Source: Leptospirales bacterium (GTDB lineage: Bacteria > Spirochaetota > Leptospiria > Leptospirales > Leptospiraceae). Taken from it: a DNA stretch of 64,000 bases. The position numbers were made by a program, and so were the translations under genes. Shown one piece after another: positions 53,939 through 61,921 of the stretch. The stretch lies in NCBI GenBank assembly GCA_013297885.1, contig JAAFIR010000001.1, positions 1-64,000 of the forward strand, given 5' to 3'. Position 1 is the first letter of the stretch. The number at the start of each line of letters is the position of its first letter. The notes under the pieces are model-generated. The model was not told where the DNA came from. It saw only the letters and a list, made by a program, of their open reading frames with translations, and ran no database searches.

Positions 53939-54424
53939 ATGTTTTTAAATGATAAATTAAATATAATAACAACCTCGGATAATGAACTTGAGTGGACTAG
54001 AGAATTCAAAGCTTCACGCAAACTTGTGTTTGATGCTCTAACTAAACCCGAATTCATTCGGTGCTGGTTGCTCGGACCTGATGGATGGACTATGTCTGTT
54101 TGTGAAGTTGATTTCAAAGTTGGGGGAAAGTATCGCTATGTTTGGCAGAACCGGGATAAGGGTGAGATGGGAATGGGTGGTGTATTCAAAGAAATTATTC
54201 CTTTAGAAAAAATTATTAGCACAGAAAAATTTGACGAGTCTTGGTATTCTGGTGAAGCAATAGGAACGGTAATACTATCGGAGAGCGATAGTAAAACAAT
54301 TCTTAAAACAAATATGCTATATGAATCAAAAGAAGCTCGCGATGCAGTGCTCAAATCTGGAATGGAACAGGGTCTCATTGCTAGTTACAATCGTTTTGCA
54401 GAAGTATTGGCTAGTATCGTATAA
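53939..54424 (+). CDS. AHSA1/SRPBCC-domain protein
   Basis: The 161-residue protein shows LEWTREFKASRKLVFDALTK (about 15-34), IRCWLLGPDGW, GGKYRYVWQN, and a long C-terminal helix (AVLKSGMEQGLIASYNRFAE). This is the helix-grip fold of AHSA1-like SRPBCC proteins, which bind hydrophobic ligands. It follows the ArsR regulator by 1 bp; this pairing is common in bacteria. The ligand is not known. Confidence 0.85.
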   Translation: MFLNDKLNIITTSDNELEWTREFKASRKLVFDALTKPEFIRCWLLGPDGWTMSVCEVDFKVGGKYRYVWQNRDKGEMGMGGVFKEIIPLEKIISTEKFDESWYSGEAIGTVILSESDSKTILKTNMLYESKEARDAVLKSGMEQGLIASYNRFAEVLASIV

Positions 54425-54438
54425 CAGGAGTAAGTAAC

Positions 54439-54813
54439 ATGAAAGTATTAAAAAGTATTGGAGCAGTCTTCGCTGGGCTTGTGGTGATATTTATTTTATC
54501 ACATGCAACAGATTATTCTTTGGAAAAGTTTGGATTTATGAAACTGCCATTTTCAGATAACCCAACTTGGTTTATTTTACTAGTGCTATTTTATCGCCTA
54601 ACCTATTCTGTCATTGGTTGTTTTGTTACAGCAAAAATTGCTCCAAGTGGCGGAAATTTTCATGCAATGATACTAGGTGGGATTGGAACTGTTCTTAGCA
54701 CACTTGGGCTAATTGCAATGTGGGATCAAGAACCAAAATGGTATTCTTTAGCACTTATTGTATTGGCATTGCCCTGTGCTTGGGTTGGGGGGAAATTGGG
54801 TGAAAACAAATGA
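54439..54813 (+). CDS. small four-helix membrane protein
   Basis: A 124-residue membrane protein with four hydrophobic helices (GAVFAGLVVIFILSHATDY, FILLVLFYRLTYSVIGCFV, ILGGIGTVLSTLGLIAMW, YSLALIVLALPCAWVGGKL). Small proteins like this often accompany ArsR/AHSA1 pairs. AGGAG precedes its ATG. Codon use is less AT-biased than neighbouring core genes, hinting at transfer of the operon. Function unknown. Confidence 0.65.
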   Translation: MKVLKSIGAVFAGLVVIFILSHATDYSLEKFGFMKLPFSDNPTWFILLVLFYRLTYSVIGCFVTAKIAPSGGNFHAMILGGIGTVLSTLGLIAMWDQEPKWYSLALIVLALPCAWVGGKLGENK

Positions 54814-54814
54814 C

Positions 54815-55558
54815 ATGAAAAAGAATAGTTTAATAAAAACTAAAAACAAACATTTGCCAAAAGCAAAAGATTTTATAGAAAAGTTACAACCCAATATTTC
54901 TAAAGAAGATTTAACAGATTACCAAAAGTTCTTTCAGTCAGATGCTAGTAAATCGAATACTGATATATATTTAGGAATACGCATGGGAACTGTTTTTAAA
55001 ATAGCAAAAGAATTTATGGGAATGCCTTTAAGTGAGATAGAAATTTTACTTGAAAGCCAGTTTCATGAAATTCGAGTGGGTGCAGTAAGCATAATGGACT
55101 TTGAGGCTCGAAGTAAAAAGACTAGTGAAGAAAGGCGAAAGCAATTATTTGAATTGTACATTCGAAGGCATGATAGAATCAACAACTGGGATTTGGTGGA
55201 TAGATCTGCTCAATATGTGGTTGGTGGGTTTATATTTGATAAATCTAGGAAAATACTTTTTAAACTTGCTAAATCAAAAAATACTTGGGAAAGAAGAACT
55301 TCAATTTTTAGTACAATGTTTTTTATACGACAAAATGATCTTGATGATACTTTTAAAATAGCTGAGATTCTAATTTTTGATAAACAAGACCTTGTTCAAA
55401 AAGCAACAGGTTGGATGCTTCGAGAAGCTGGACGAAGAGATAAAAAACGGCTTTTAGAATTTTTGGATAAATATTATCCTAAGATGCCAAGAACAACTCT
55501 TCGTTATTCAATTGAACATTTTTGTAAAACAGAAAAAGAATTTTATATGAAGAAATGA
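54815..55558 (+). CDS. AlkD-like DNA alkylation repair protein
   Basis: The start is the ATG at 54815, one base after the previous stop; the longer frame overlaps the upstream gene. The 247-residue product is a HEAT-like helical protein of the AlkD family of DNA glycosylases. Key blocks are MGTVFKIAKEFMGMPLSEIE, VGAVSIMDF, INNWDLVDRSAQYVVGGFIF (with the conserved Asp of the active site) and ATGWMLREAGRRDKKRLLEF. It would excise alkylated purines. It is the last gene of the ArsR operon. Confidence 0.8.
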   Translation: MKKNSLIKTKNKHLPKAKDFIEKLQPNISKEDLTDYQKFFQSDASKSNTDIYLGIRMGTVFKIAKEFMGMPLSEIEILLESQFHEIRVGAVSIMDFEARSKKTSEERRKQLFELYIRRHDRINNWDLVDRSAQYVVGGFIFDKSRKILFKLAKSKNTWERRTSIFSTMFFIRQNDLDDTFKIAEILIFDKQDLVQKATGWMLREAGRRDKKRLLEFLDKYYPKMPRTTLRYSIEHFCKTEKEFYMKK

Positions 55559-55628
55559 ATTCATTTTTTATTCCAAATAAATAAGTTTTGTTATTTTGTT
55601 TCCATGAATAAAAAGGTAAAACTATTTT

Positions 55629-55702
55629 GCATAACACTCTGAGATATGAATCTAAAGAAATAGGGACTAAGTTTTGCAATCTCGTATCGTTTAATGTTAT
55701 AC
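55629..55702 (+). repeat. solitary attC-like site (74 bp)
   Basis: GCATAAC (55629-55635) with downstream GATATGAA faces TCGTATC and GTTATAC (55696-55702). The arms pair roughly as in the large attC sites near the window start; TATCGTTTAATGTTATAC aligns with ATACGCTTAACGTTAGGT. The length is typical of attC. An overlapping inverted repeat (TTTGCATAA 55627-55635 with TTATGCAAA 55709-55717) offers another reading. Confidence 0.3.
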
Positions 55703-55784
55703 AAGTGATTATGCAAAGCTTAAAAAATTGATTTGCAATTAAACAAATTCTTATGTTTAGTTACTAACAAAATCGATATAAAGA

Positions 55785-56495
55785 TCAATAAATCTGAGTA
55801 TTTGAAGATAGGAATGGATTTATAATTTTTAGAGAACTAATTTTTTTGTTATGCAGAAAATCTTCAGAATAAATAAATTTACATTTCATTTCTAATGCAG
55901 TACTGATGATGAGAGTATCGTAATAACTAAAATTATATTTACTTTTTAAATTTAAACAATCCAAATAAAATTTAGGTGAAGGATAAAATTTACATAAAGG
56001 TATTATAATATCTTCTAATATTTTTTTAATTGGTTCAGGTAACTTTCTATTGGAATAATTAAATTCAATTTGTTTATAAAAACTGACAATTATATCCCAG
56101 TACAATTTACCATAATCAGATTTAGAGACAGTATTCATATATTGATTATAAAAAGAAATTATAGTATCTTCAGAAAGTTTCATTTTACTTTTAAATAGTT
56201 CTCGAATTATTTCATTTGCCATCCCAAATTCATTTTTATCTTTATTGGAACGAACTAAAAATGGTTTTAAATCTAATTCTAAAAATTTAGTTAAAAATAA
56301 AACAAATGCAAATCTTTTTTCATCATCCCATTTTTTTATGATCTGGTTATAAATTTCTAAATTTGAAAAATTTACTCTATATAAATTAGATTTATCTCCA
56401 ACTGCTTCTTTAACGGAATTATCAAATACAATTTTGAATTCAGATGATTCTTTTGTAATTCTAATTAAAGTTTTTAATTTATCTAAAATTCCCAA
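55785..56495 (-). CDS. chimeric ORF: unknown N-terminus with a PIN-toxin C-terminal half
   Basis: Residues 1 to about 145 of this 236-residue protein (MGILDKLKTLIRI ... FNYSNRKLPEP) are helical and unlike any toxin. The last 85 (IIIPLCKFYPSPKFYLDCLN, LKSKYNFSYYDTLIISTALE, then CKFIYSEDFLHNKK and IINPF) match the C-terminal half of VapC/PIN proteins, including the YDTLI acid and the SED acid. The first PIN acid and the strand before it are missing, so it is unlikely to be an active nuclease. It looks like two gene pieces joined in frame by deletion. It is 3 bp downstream of the next listed gene. Confidence 0.5.
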   Translation of the reverse strand: MGILDKLKTLIRITKESSEFKIVFDNSVKEAVGDKSNLYRVNFSNLEIYNQIIKKWDDEKRFAFVLFLTKFLELDLKPFLVRSNKDKNEFGMANEIIRELFKSKMKLSEDTIISFYNQYMNTVSKSDYGKLYWDIIVSFYKQIEFNYSNRKLPEPIKKILEDIIIPLCKFYPSPKFYLDCLNLKSKYNFSYYDTLIISTALEMKCKFIYSEDFLHNKKISSLKIINPFLSSNTQIY

Positions 56496-56498
56496 ATT

Positions 56499-56888
56499 TT
56501 ATCCCCCAATCAAAGGAGTGAGTTTAATAAAAGAGATTTTGGAGTTGGTTTTTATTTCTACCATTTGGTCTAATTCTTCTAATTGCTCATTGTCAACTAA
56601 TACAAAAAATCCATTTTTTTGAAATGCAGCTAAGGCTAAATAGATTTGTTTTTCCTTATCTATAATTTGTTTAGGTTTTAGTTTATATCCATTCAGGGTT
56701 TTCTCGGATTCTGTTGGTTCAATTAAACCTCTATAATATTGTGGAAGATTTTGATTATAAGTTTTCACTTCATGAGTAACTCTTTTTTCAATGAGTTCTC
56801 CAGTTGAAATTATTTTATTTTCAAATTCAATTTCAAATTGATTTGTAATAGTTCCATTTAGTTGTTCATCTGTGATAAGTATATTCAT
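56499..56888 (-). CDS. conserved hypothetical protein
   Basis: A 129-residue cytoplasmic protein (ITDEQLNGTITNQFEIEFEN, IEKRVTHEVKTYNQNLPQYY, RGLIEPTESEKTLNGYKLKP, FQKNGFFVLVDNEQLEELDQ, and a glycine-ended tail IKLTPLIGG). Similar small proteins sit, from memory, beside DUF4132-type genes; the chimeric ORF's N-terminus just downstream could be the stump of such a gene. No function can be assigned. Confidence 0.55.
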   Translation of the reverse strand: MNILITDEQLNGTITNQFEIEFENKIISTGELIEKRVTHEVKTYNQNLPQYYRGLIEPTESEKTLNGYKLKPKQIIDKEKQIYLALAAFQKNGFFVLVDNEQLEELDQMVEIKTNSKISFIKLTPLIGG

Positions 56889-57087
56889 TATTTGATTCTA
56901 AATCCTAATTACTTTTAGATGTGTTTTGTTTATATAGTCAATTAAATAATCAAATTATGTTTAATATTTCCAAAAATTCAATTCGATGAATTATTTTATT
57001 TGAGTAAGATTTGCTTAATTTTCTGGAAAAAGTAACCAAGGCTTTTAATCAAATTTATAAATTTAAAATAAAATTTTTTTAAACTAC

Positions 57088-57250
57088 TAGCGAAGCATGC
57101 GAAAGTGATTGAAGCGGAAATCCTTTTGCAGAACTGAAAAAATTTTTTAATTTAAGTTGGTAGCAAAAGATTGTAGCGAAAAGCACGTTTTTTTTGTGTA
57201 GATAACTGGCATTCCTAAAATTCTGCCATATTCATAAAAAAATTCGCCCA
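57088..57250 (-). repeat. interspersed two-hairpin element, copy 9
   Basis: Inverted orientation. The left end is GGGCGAA (minus; 57243-57249 on plus), the right end CTAGCGAA at 57088-57095 with a second GCGAA 7 bp further in. The linkers CGTGCTTTTCGCTACAATC and CCGCTTCAATCACTTTCGC are well conserved. Hairpin B pairs AATCCTTTTGC 57119-57129 with GCAAAAGATT 57163-57172, the same arms as copy 1. Hairpin A is imperfect, with TGGCA/TGCCA. The rest of this 404-bp gap shows no other feature. Confidence 0.7.
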
Positions 57251-57292
57251 TAACCTCAAACTGAAAAATTAAAGTTTCAAACCGAATTTTCA

Positions 57293-58129
57293 TTGACTTC
57301 TTATTTCTTTATAAAAAAGATAATTCAAACTAAAAAGAGGGATAGTGCCATCAAAAATTTTTTTGAAACCCCAAATTTAAAACAAGCTATACTAGACTCT
57401 TTTAAAAAAGGTCCAGAACATTTATTCTTAAATGCTCTGTCTAGGTATGTTGGTGATTCTCTTAGAGATTTTACCATGCTTGAAACTGAAGGATTGGAAT
57501 ATGTTCCACGTGCTGGAAGAGTGATGCTTGTTCCAAATCACTCTGGGCTGCTTGGCTGGGATGCTTCTGTTTTACAAAATGAAATTTTAAGAATGAAAAA
57601 AAGAATCCCTCGCACAATGGCACATGCTTTTTGGGAATCTCAACCTGTTCTAAAAGACCTCAGTCGAAAAATGGGTCTAATCACAACCGATTTTAAACTC
57701 GCTGTTAGAATTTTAAAAAAAAATAAACTATTAATTATTTTTCCAGAAGCAGAGCACGGAAATTTTAAACCTTCCAATAAAATGTACCAACTTGCAGATT
57801 TTAATCCAGGCTTTGTGGCTCTTGCTTTGATGACTGGAACACCAATTGTGCCAGTTGCAATTTTAGGTGCAGAAGAAAATTATATCAACATTGGAACAAT
57901 TGATTGGTTTGAAGACCAAATTGGAGCAAAAATTCCAATTCCATTAAATTTACTTCCACTTCCTTCACGTTGGAAAATTAAATTTTTAAAACCAATTACA
58001 CTTGGAAAATATACCAGAAAAGATGTGAAGAACGAAAAATTTTTACTAGAAGTTTCACATAATGTTAGAATCCGAATTCAAAATGCTCTTCAATCTGAGC
58101 TTAGAACACGCGGAATTTTCAAATTTTAG
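57293..58129 (+). CDS. PlsC-family acyltransferase
   Basis: The 278-residue protein starts at TTG (no better start in frame). The acyltransferase motifs are NHSGLLGWD (HX4D form, about 80-88), FPEAEHGNFKPS (motif III, about 150-161) and GTPIVPVAILG (motif IV, about 181-191). It belongs to the glycerol-3-phosphate/lysophosphatidate acyltransferase superfamily and should act on membrane lipids at the inner membrane, although no membrane helix is obvious. It is followed 9 bp later by a CBS-domain protein. Confidence 0.8.
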   Translation: MTSYFFIKKIIQTKKRDSAIKNFFETPNLKQAILDSFKKGPEHLFLNALSRYVGDSLRDFTMLETEGLEYVPRAGRVMLVPNHSGLLGWDASVLQNEILRMKKRIPRTMAHAFWESQPVLKDLSRKMGLITTDFKLAVRILKKNKLLIIFPEAEHGNFKPSNKMYQLADFNPGFVALALMTGTPIVPVAILGAEENYINIGTIDWFEDQIGAKIPIPLNLLPLPSRWKIKFLKPITLGKYTRKDVKNEKFLLEVSHNVRIRIQNALQSELRTRGIFKF

Positions 58130-58138
58130 GAGAATCAA

Positions 58139-58585
58139 ATGAATCCATCTCAAATGTTAAGTAGATCTGAATTATTAAAAAAATTAAAAGTAGAAGATGT
58201 AATGAGTCGTGAAGTTATCACTGCCGACTATGACGACCTCATCGGTAAAGCTGCAAGACTAATGATTGAAAATCACATCCATTCAGTTCTTGTCATGAAA
58301 TATGGCAAACCAACATATATGATCTCAACTTATGATTTAATCAAAGTTTCTTATGAAGATGCATTTTCAGAAACAAACGCTGATATGTTAAAAACCACAA
58401 TTGAAACAGTTGTCAAAGGTCAGAATATGGTTTCAGTTTCTTCAGACACTTCTCTTCTTGATGCTTTAATGATGTATGTAGAATATTCCATTCATTCTCT
58501 TCCTGTCATTGATGACGGAAATGTAGTCGGAATTTTAACTCTAATGGATCTCGCAAAGTGGTACAAAAAATCTCACGATTTGTAA
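58139..58585 (+). CDS. CBS-domain pair protein
   Basis: The 148-residue protein consists of two CBS domains: LKVEDVMSREVITADYDDLI (about 15-70, with HIHSVLVMKYG) and GQNMVSVSSDTSLLDALMMY (about 88-145, with YSIHSLPVIDDGNVVGILTL). CBS pairs bind adenine nucleotides and act as energy sensors. An AGGAGA site lies in the 9-bp gap after the acyltransferase, implying co-expression and possibly control of lipid synthesis, which is inference. Confidence 0.85.
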   Translation: MNPSQMLSRSELLKKLKVEDVMSREVITADYDDLIGKAARLMIENHIHSVLVMKYGKPTYMISTYDLIKVSYEDAFSETNADMLKTTIETVVKGQNMVSVSSDTSLLDALMMYVEYSIHSLPVIDDGNVVGILTLMDLAKWYKKSHDL

Positions 58586-58627
58586 TTAATCCCCTTTTTT
58601 AAAGGTGAATGCAAAGCAAGTGGATTA

Positions 58628-58766
58628 GGGCGAATTTTTCCCCACCTAATAACCCTCCTAGCCGGACATGCTGAAAAGGTTAGGTGGGGAAAAAACACGC
58701 TTTCAGCTCTTGTCAAAATTTTTTATAAAAAAAATTTTGACACCGCTTCAATCGTTTTCGCTAGTG
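58628..58766 (+). repeat. interspersed two-hairpin element, copy 10
   Basis: The closing stem is GCGAA 58630-58634 with TTCGC 58757-58761. Hairpin A is a perfect 15-bp stem, TTTTTCCCCACCTAA 58635-58649 with TTAGGTGGGGAAAAA 58680-58694. The linker is CACGCTTTCAGCTCTT. Hairpin B pairs GTCAAAATTTTTT 58712-58724 with AAAAAATTTTGAC ending at 58741. A second copy of the A 3' arm (TTAGGTGGGAAAAA, 58781-58794) lies outside the element. Confidence 0.8.
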
Positions 58767-58834
58767 TTGGAAAATCAGTGTTAGGTGGGAAAAATTTTTA
58801 TATTTTAGATTCATAAAAAAAACTTGGAGATAAA

Positions 58835-59119
58835 ATGAAAATATTAATTTTGATACTTTTTTTAATTAGCTGTGCTGGTGATTCAAAAGAAGAAATAAAA
58901 AAGTAACAAGAGAAGAATAGAGTAAAGTGTTTTATGTTATTTGTTACTTATTCAAGGTATAGATTAACAAATACTGGTTATGTGAAAATTAGAGATGCAC
59001 CAGATAATTTATTTTCTGATATTTTCAGAGATTCACTTTTATGGAATTTATATTGTGATATTGTTCTTGAAGATCGAAGACTAAAAGAGCAAAATAAAAA
59101 AGAAAGTATTTTTGAATGA
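58835..59119 (+). pseudogene. small lipoprotein interrupted by in-frame TAA
   Basis: After TTGGAGAT the frame starts MKILILILFLISCAG (lipobox LISC) and stops at TAA 58904-58906 after 23 codons. The same frame then continues for about 70 codons (QEKNRVKCFMLFVTYSRYRL ... DIVLEDRRLKEQNKKESIFE) to a stop at 59117-59119. Signal plus continuing coding sequence indicates one lipoprotein of about 94 residues broken by one nonsense codon. A 61-residue ORF from 58934 is only its 3' part. Confidence 0.55.
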
Positions 59120-59190
59120 GTGAAAAAAGTTAGCAAAATTTTCAGCTAGAGAATTTATTTTTTAAATTCTCAAATGAAGTGCAAAATTCA

Positions 59191-60708
59191 TTAAAACAAA
59201 ACCAAATTATCTTCAAATACTTTACTGCTTGGATTATTTGAAACAAAAGAATTGTATTCAGTTAAATAATTTAATTCCTTAGCAATTTTTTTTAAATCAA
59301 TTTTATTTAATATCTCAGTAGTTATTGGTCTTTTGGAATCCCAAAAAATTAGTGAGCTTAAAATTTTATTTGTAATTGAAGAGTTTAAAATTTTACATAA
59401 AATTTCTGCTTCATCTAAACTTTTACAAGAGATAAAATTACAAGTATCATCTACTTGAATGGATTTATTTAAATGAGGATTTAGAATATTAAATTTGATA
59501 TTTTTATATAAGCCTGAAATTGCAATTTTATATGGGTAAAAAGAATAATCACCAATTGAAAAAATAGAAAATAAAGGTTTGTTTTTATAAATTGAACTTT
59601 TTCGATTCATAAAGCTTTCTTTATTTGCATTCAGATAATTCCAAGTTTTTGGAAAACTCTCTTTGATGTAGTTTGTATTTTCACCAATTCTTTTTTGAGT
59701 AATTATTACTCCTTTTCTTGGTGATAAATTTCCTTTTGCTAAATCAGAACTTTTTAAAAGAGGAAAAACTAAATCTTTTTCAATATCAATAATTTCTCCT
59801 CTACTATTTAGAAAAAGATTATCTTTAAGATTTAATTCCATAACATTTGCTTGGTCATGTTTAATTCCATTTCTCCAAACATATTCACTTGTACCTAAAA
59901 ACTTTTCAACATTTAGAAAAGTATTTGTATTCTGAATAATTGTTTCCCTGAAAAATCCAATTTTATTTGTAAGAATTCTTTTATCAATTGATTCATAAAT
60001 ATTACAAAAAACTTTATTTTGTATTTCACTAAATTTTAAGATAAATAAACAAGCATCAACAGATACATCAAAGTATTTTTTAGAATCAATTGGAAAAATT
60101 TCAGCAGTTTCTAATTGAATATTATTTTTCTCTAAAGAAATTAAAATTTTTCTTGCTACACTAGTTTTAATTAAAAAAGCAAAGATTGAATTTTTATTAA
60201 AAAATAAATCTATTAATTTTATTAAAATAAATTCTGATAAATCGAAATTACTTTTTCCAGTAATAGCTTCAATTCCTCTAAAGTTTTTAAAATTATTTTT
60301 TTTTGGTAAATTTACACTTTCTATTTTCCCTAAAATAGAATTTGTTACCCAAGGTGGATTTCCTATAAATAAAATTTTTCCATTTTCAATTTCAAGTTCA
60401 TTTCTTAAGTCAATGCTAAAGAAATCTTTGTTTAATAAATTTATATTCAAATTTTCATTCTGAATTTTTTCATTTAATTCATTTAAATATTCATCATTAA
60501 TTTCGATTCCAATATTTAATTTAGAACTTGGAAATTTTTTAATTGCAGAAACTAAAATATTCCCTTTTCCACAAGTTGGCTCGATTATACAATCTGGTGA
60601 ATAATTATATTTTTCCTGAATCACTTCACAAATTAAATTAGCTAATTCATCTGGTGTTTGAAAGTCGCCAAATTCAATTTTATTTTTAGATGAGTTTATT
60701 GATGCCAT
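59191..60708 (-). CDS. type II DNA adenine/cytosine-N4 methyltransferase
   Basis: The start is set at the ATG 60708 (MASINSSKNKIEFGDFQTPD), preceded by AGGTGAAG; the upstream ATG at 60741 lies deeper in the endonuclease gene. The 505-residue enzyme has SAM motif I (IIEPTCGKGNILVSA, about 41-55) and catalytic motif IV GNPPW (about 117), as in N6-adenine methylases. The C-terminal half is the target-recognition region. It protects host DNA from the companion restriction enzyme; the target sequence is unknown. Confidence 0.85.
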   Translation of the reverse strand: MASINSSKNKIEFGDFQTPDELANLICEVIQEKYNYSPDCIIEPTCGKGNILVSAIKKFPSSKLNIGIEINDEYLNELNEKIQNENLNINLLNKDFFSIDLRNELEIENGKILFIGNPPWVTNSILGKIESVNLPKKNNFKNFRGIEAITGKSNFDLSEFILIKLIDLFFNKNSIFAFLIKTSVARKILISLEKNNIQLETAEIFPIDSKKYFDVSVDACLFILKFSEIQNKVFCNIYESIDKRILTNKIGFFRETIIQNTNTFLNVEKFLGTSEYVWRNGIKHDQANVMELNLKDNLFLNSRGEIIDIEKDLVFPLLKSSDLAKGNLSPRKGVIITQKRIGENTNYIKESFPKTWNYLNANKESFMNRKSSIYKNKPLFSIFSIGDYSFYPYKIAISGLYKNIKFNILNPHLNKSIQVDDTCNFISCKSLDEAEILCKILNSSITNKILSSLIFWDSKRPITTEILNKIDLKKIAKELNYLTEYNSFVSNNPSSKVFEDNLVLF

Positions 60709-61267
60709 TAACTTCACCTGCTTTTTCAATGATTCTTCCATATTGAAGTCTCCATTGGAGAGCGTTTGAAATTGTTAAATAACCGATTTCAGGTTTATTA
60801 ACAAGAATTTCATTTGCTAGATTTAGAGCTTCAATTTCATCAATTGGCAAATTTTTATCATTAAATAAAGCTACTAGATCATCTTGATTTCCTTTATTTT
60901 CTAAGATATTATGAATTTGAGTTGTCAATTGAAAATCAGCAGTTCTAGTTTTTTCAACAAATACTACATGTAGAATATTTAACTTTGCAGTTTTTTTTAA
61001 ATTATTGTCTATTTTTTCATAGACAAATACTAATAAATTATAACCTAAACCATAAATTTTTTGTCGGGCTGATCTAAATGGACAAGAAGATTGAGGTTGT
61101 TTAATACTAGTGACTTTAATATCAATTTCTAAATTTGGAAAATCAATTCCATTCGCAGAATTTCCTAAATCAAAAGTATAATTTTTTTCTAGATATTTTT
61201 GAAATTTATGTTCTAAATAAGTTCCAACTGCTTTGCCATCAGTAGAGCCAAAAAATAGTTTTTTCAT
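60686..61267 (-). CDS. type II restriction endonuclease
   Basis: The start is set at the Met pair near 61267 (MKKLFFGSTDGKAVGTYLEH), giving about 193 residues. The PD-(D/E)XK-type core is ANGIDFPNLEIDIKVTSIKQ (D ... DIK), followed by PQSSCPFRSARQKIYGLGYN and LLVFVYEK. This is a restriction-enzyme arrangement with a conserved basic/cysteine segment. It overlaps the methyltransferase start by 23 bp, an order in which the nuclease is translated first. The 60-bp gap upstream holds no obvious controller gene. Confidence 0.8.
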   Translation of the reverse strand: MKKLFFGSTDGKAVGTYLEHKFQKYLEKNYTFDLGNSANGIDFPNLEIDIKVTSIKQPQSSCPFRSARQKIYGLGYNLLVFVYEKIDNNLKKTAKLNILHVVFVEKTRTADFQLTTQIHNILENKGNQDDLVALFNDKNLPIDEIEALNLANEILVNKPEIGYLTISNALQWRLQYGRIIEKAGEVNGINKLI

Positions 61268-61518
61268 CATGACTTGATTCTTTCTTCGCAAAAATTTTTG
61301 CTTCTTTTTGTATTAATTGTAAAGTTAATTTTTTTTTCATTGTAAAATCAAAGTCTTAAATCCTCTTTGCAATTCAAAACCAATTGTAGATTTTGTATAG
61401 CAAAAATTGATTAAAAAATTTCTGCTGGACTGGATAGAGGAAAATTTGCATAAAATTCATTTAAGATAAGTTAAGCTATCAACAAAAAGAATATCTACAA
61501 ACCAATGGATCACCACCG

Positions 61519-61698
61519 ATGAAAAAAAACATTGTCTCAGATGGCTTTCCCTATTATATCGAGTAATTAGAAAATAAAAAATATTTGGAGCAGTTTGCAT
61601 CAAATGAAAACATAGCATTGATTGAAAGTCTTACTGAAGAAAAAGCAAATTATCGTTTTGCAAAAGATAAGTTTTTGGTAAACTTTTTATTCTTTTGA
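61519..61698 (+). pseudogene. DinB-family fragment with in-frame TAA
   Basis: MKKNIVSDGFPYYIE is followed by TAA (61564-61566) and then in-frame LENKKYLEQFASNENIALIE, SLTEEKANYRFAKDKF, ending at TGA 61696-61698. The phrase EEKANYRFAKDKF matches the YRYAPGKWS region of DinB-like proteins, of which only the first third remains. It is disabled both by the nonsense codon and by truncation. Nothing else is seen in the 395-bp gap 61292-61686. Confidence 0.5.
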
Positions 61699-61917
61699 AT
61701 CTATCTCAGTAATTATTTCATCAATATATTTTTCCATCAATTCAGTTTTAATTCTTAAATTTGTAATTGCAAGTGACAAATCTACAAATGCTTGTCCTTT
61801 TTTATCATGATCAAGATTTTCGATGTCTGGATTTTTAATTAAATGAATTGTATTCTCACATTCTCTAGAAAGTTCTTCTAGTCTAACTCTTAATTTATCT
61901 TCTTTAATAATTAACAT
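61687..61917 (-). CDS. small coiled-coil hypothetical protein
   Basis: A 76-residue acidic, all-helical protein (KEDKLRVRLEELSRECENTI, HDKKGQAFVDLSLAITNLRI, KTELMEKYIDEIITEIDSKE). No motif is recognised. It starts 4 bp after a smaller upstream ORF on the same strand (61922-62050), suggesting a two-gene unit. Its 3' end runs 12 bp into the DinB relic on the other strand. Confidence 0.5.
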   Translation of the reverse strand: MLIIKEDKLRVRLEELSRECENTIHLIKNPDIENLDHDKKGQAFVDLSLAITNLRIKTELMEKYIDEIITEIDSKE

Positions 61918-61921
61918 ATTT

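Noticed and set aside
58934-59119. Independent 61-residue protein
   Set aside because: It continues, in frame, the lipoprotein that starts at 58835 and is interrupted by TAA; it lacks its own ribosome-binding site.
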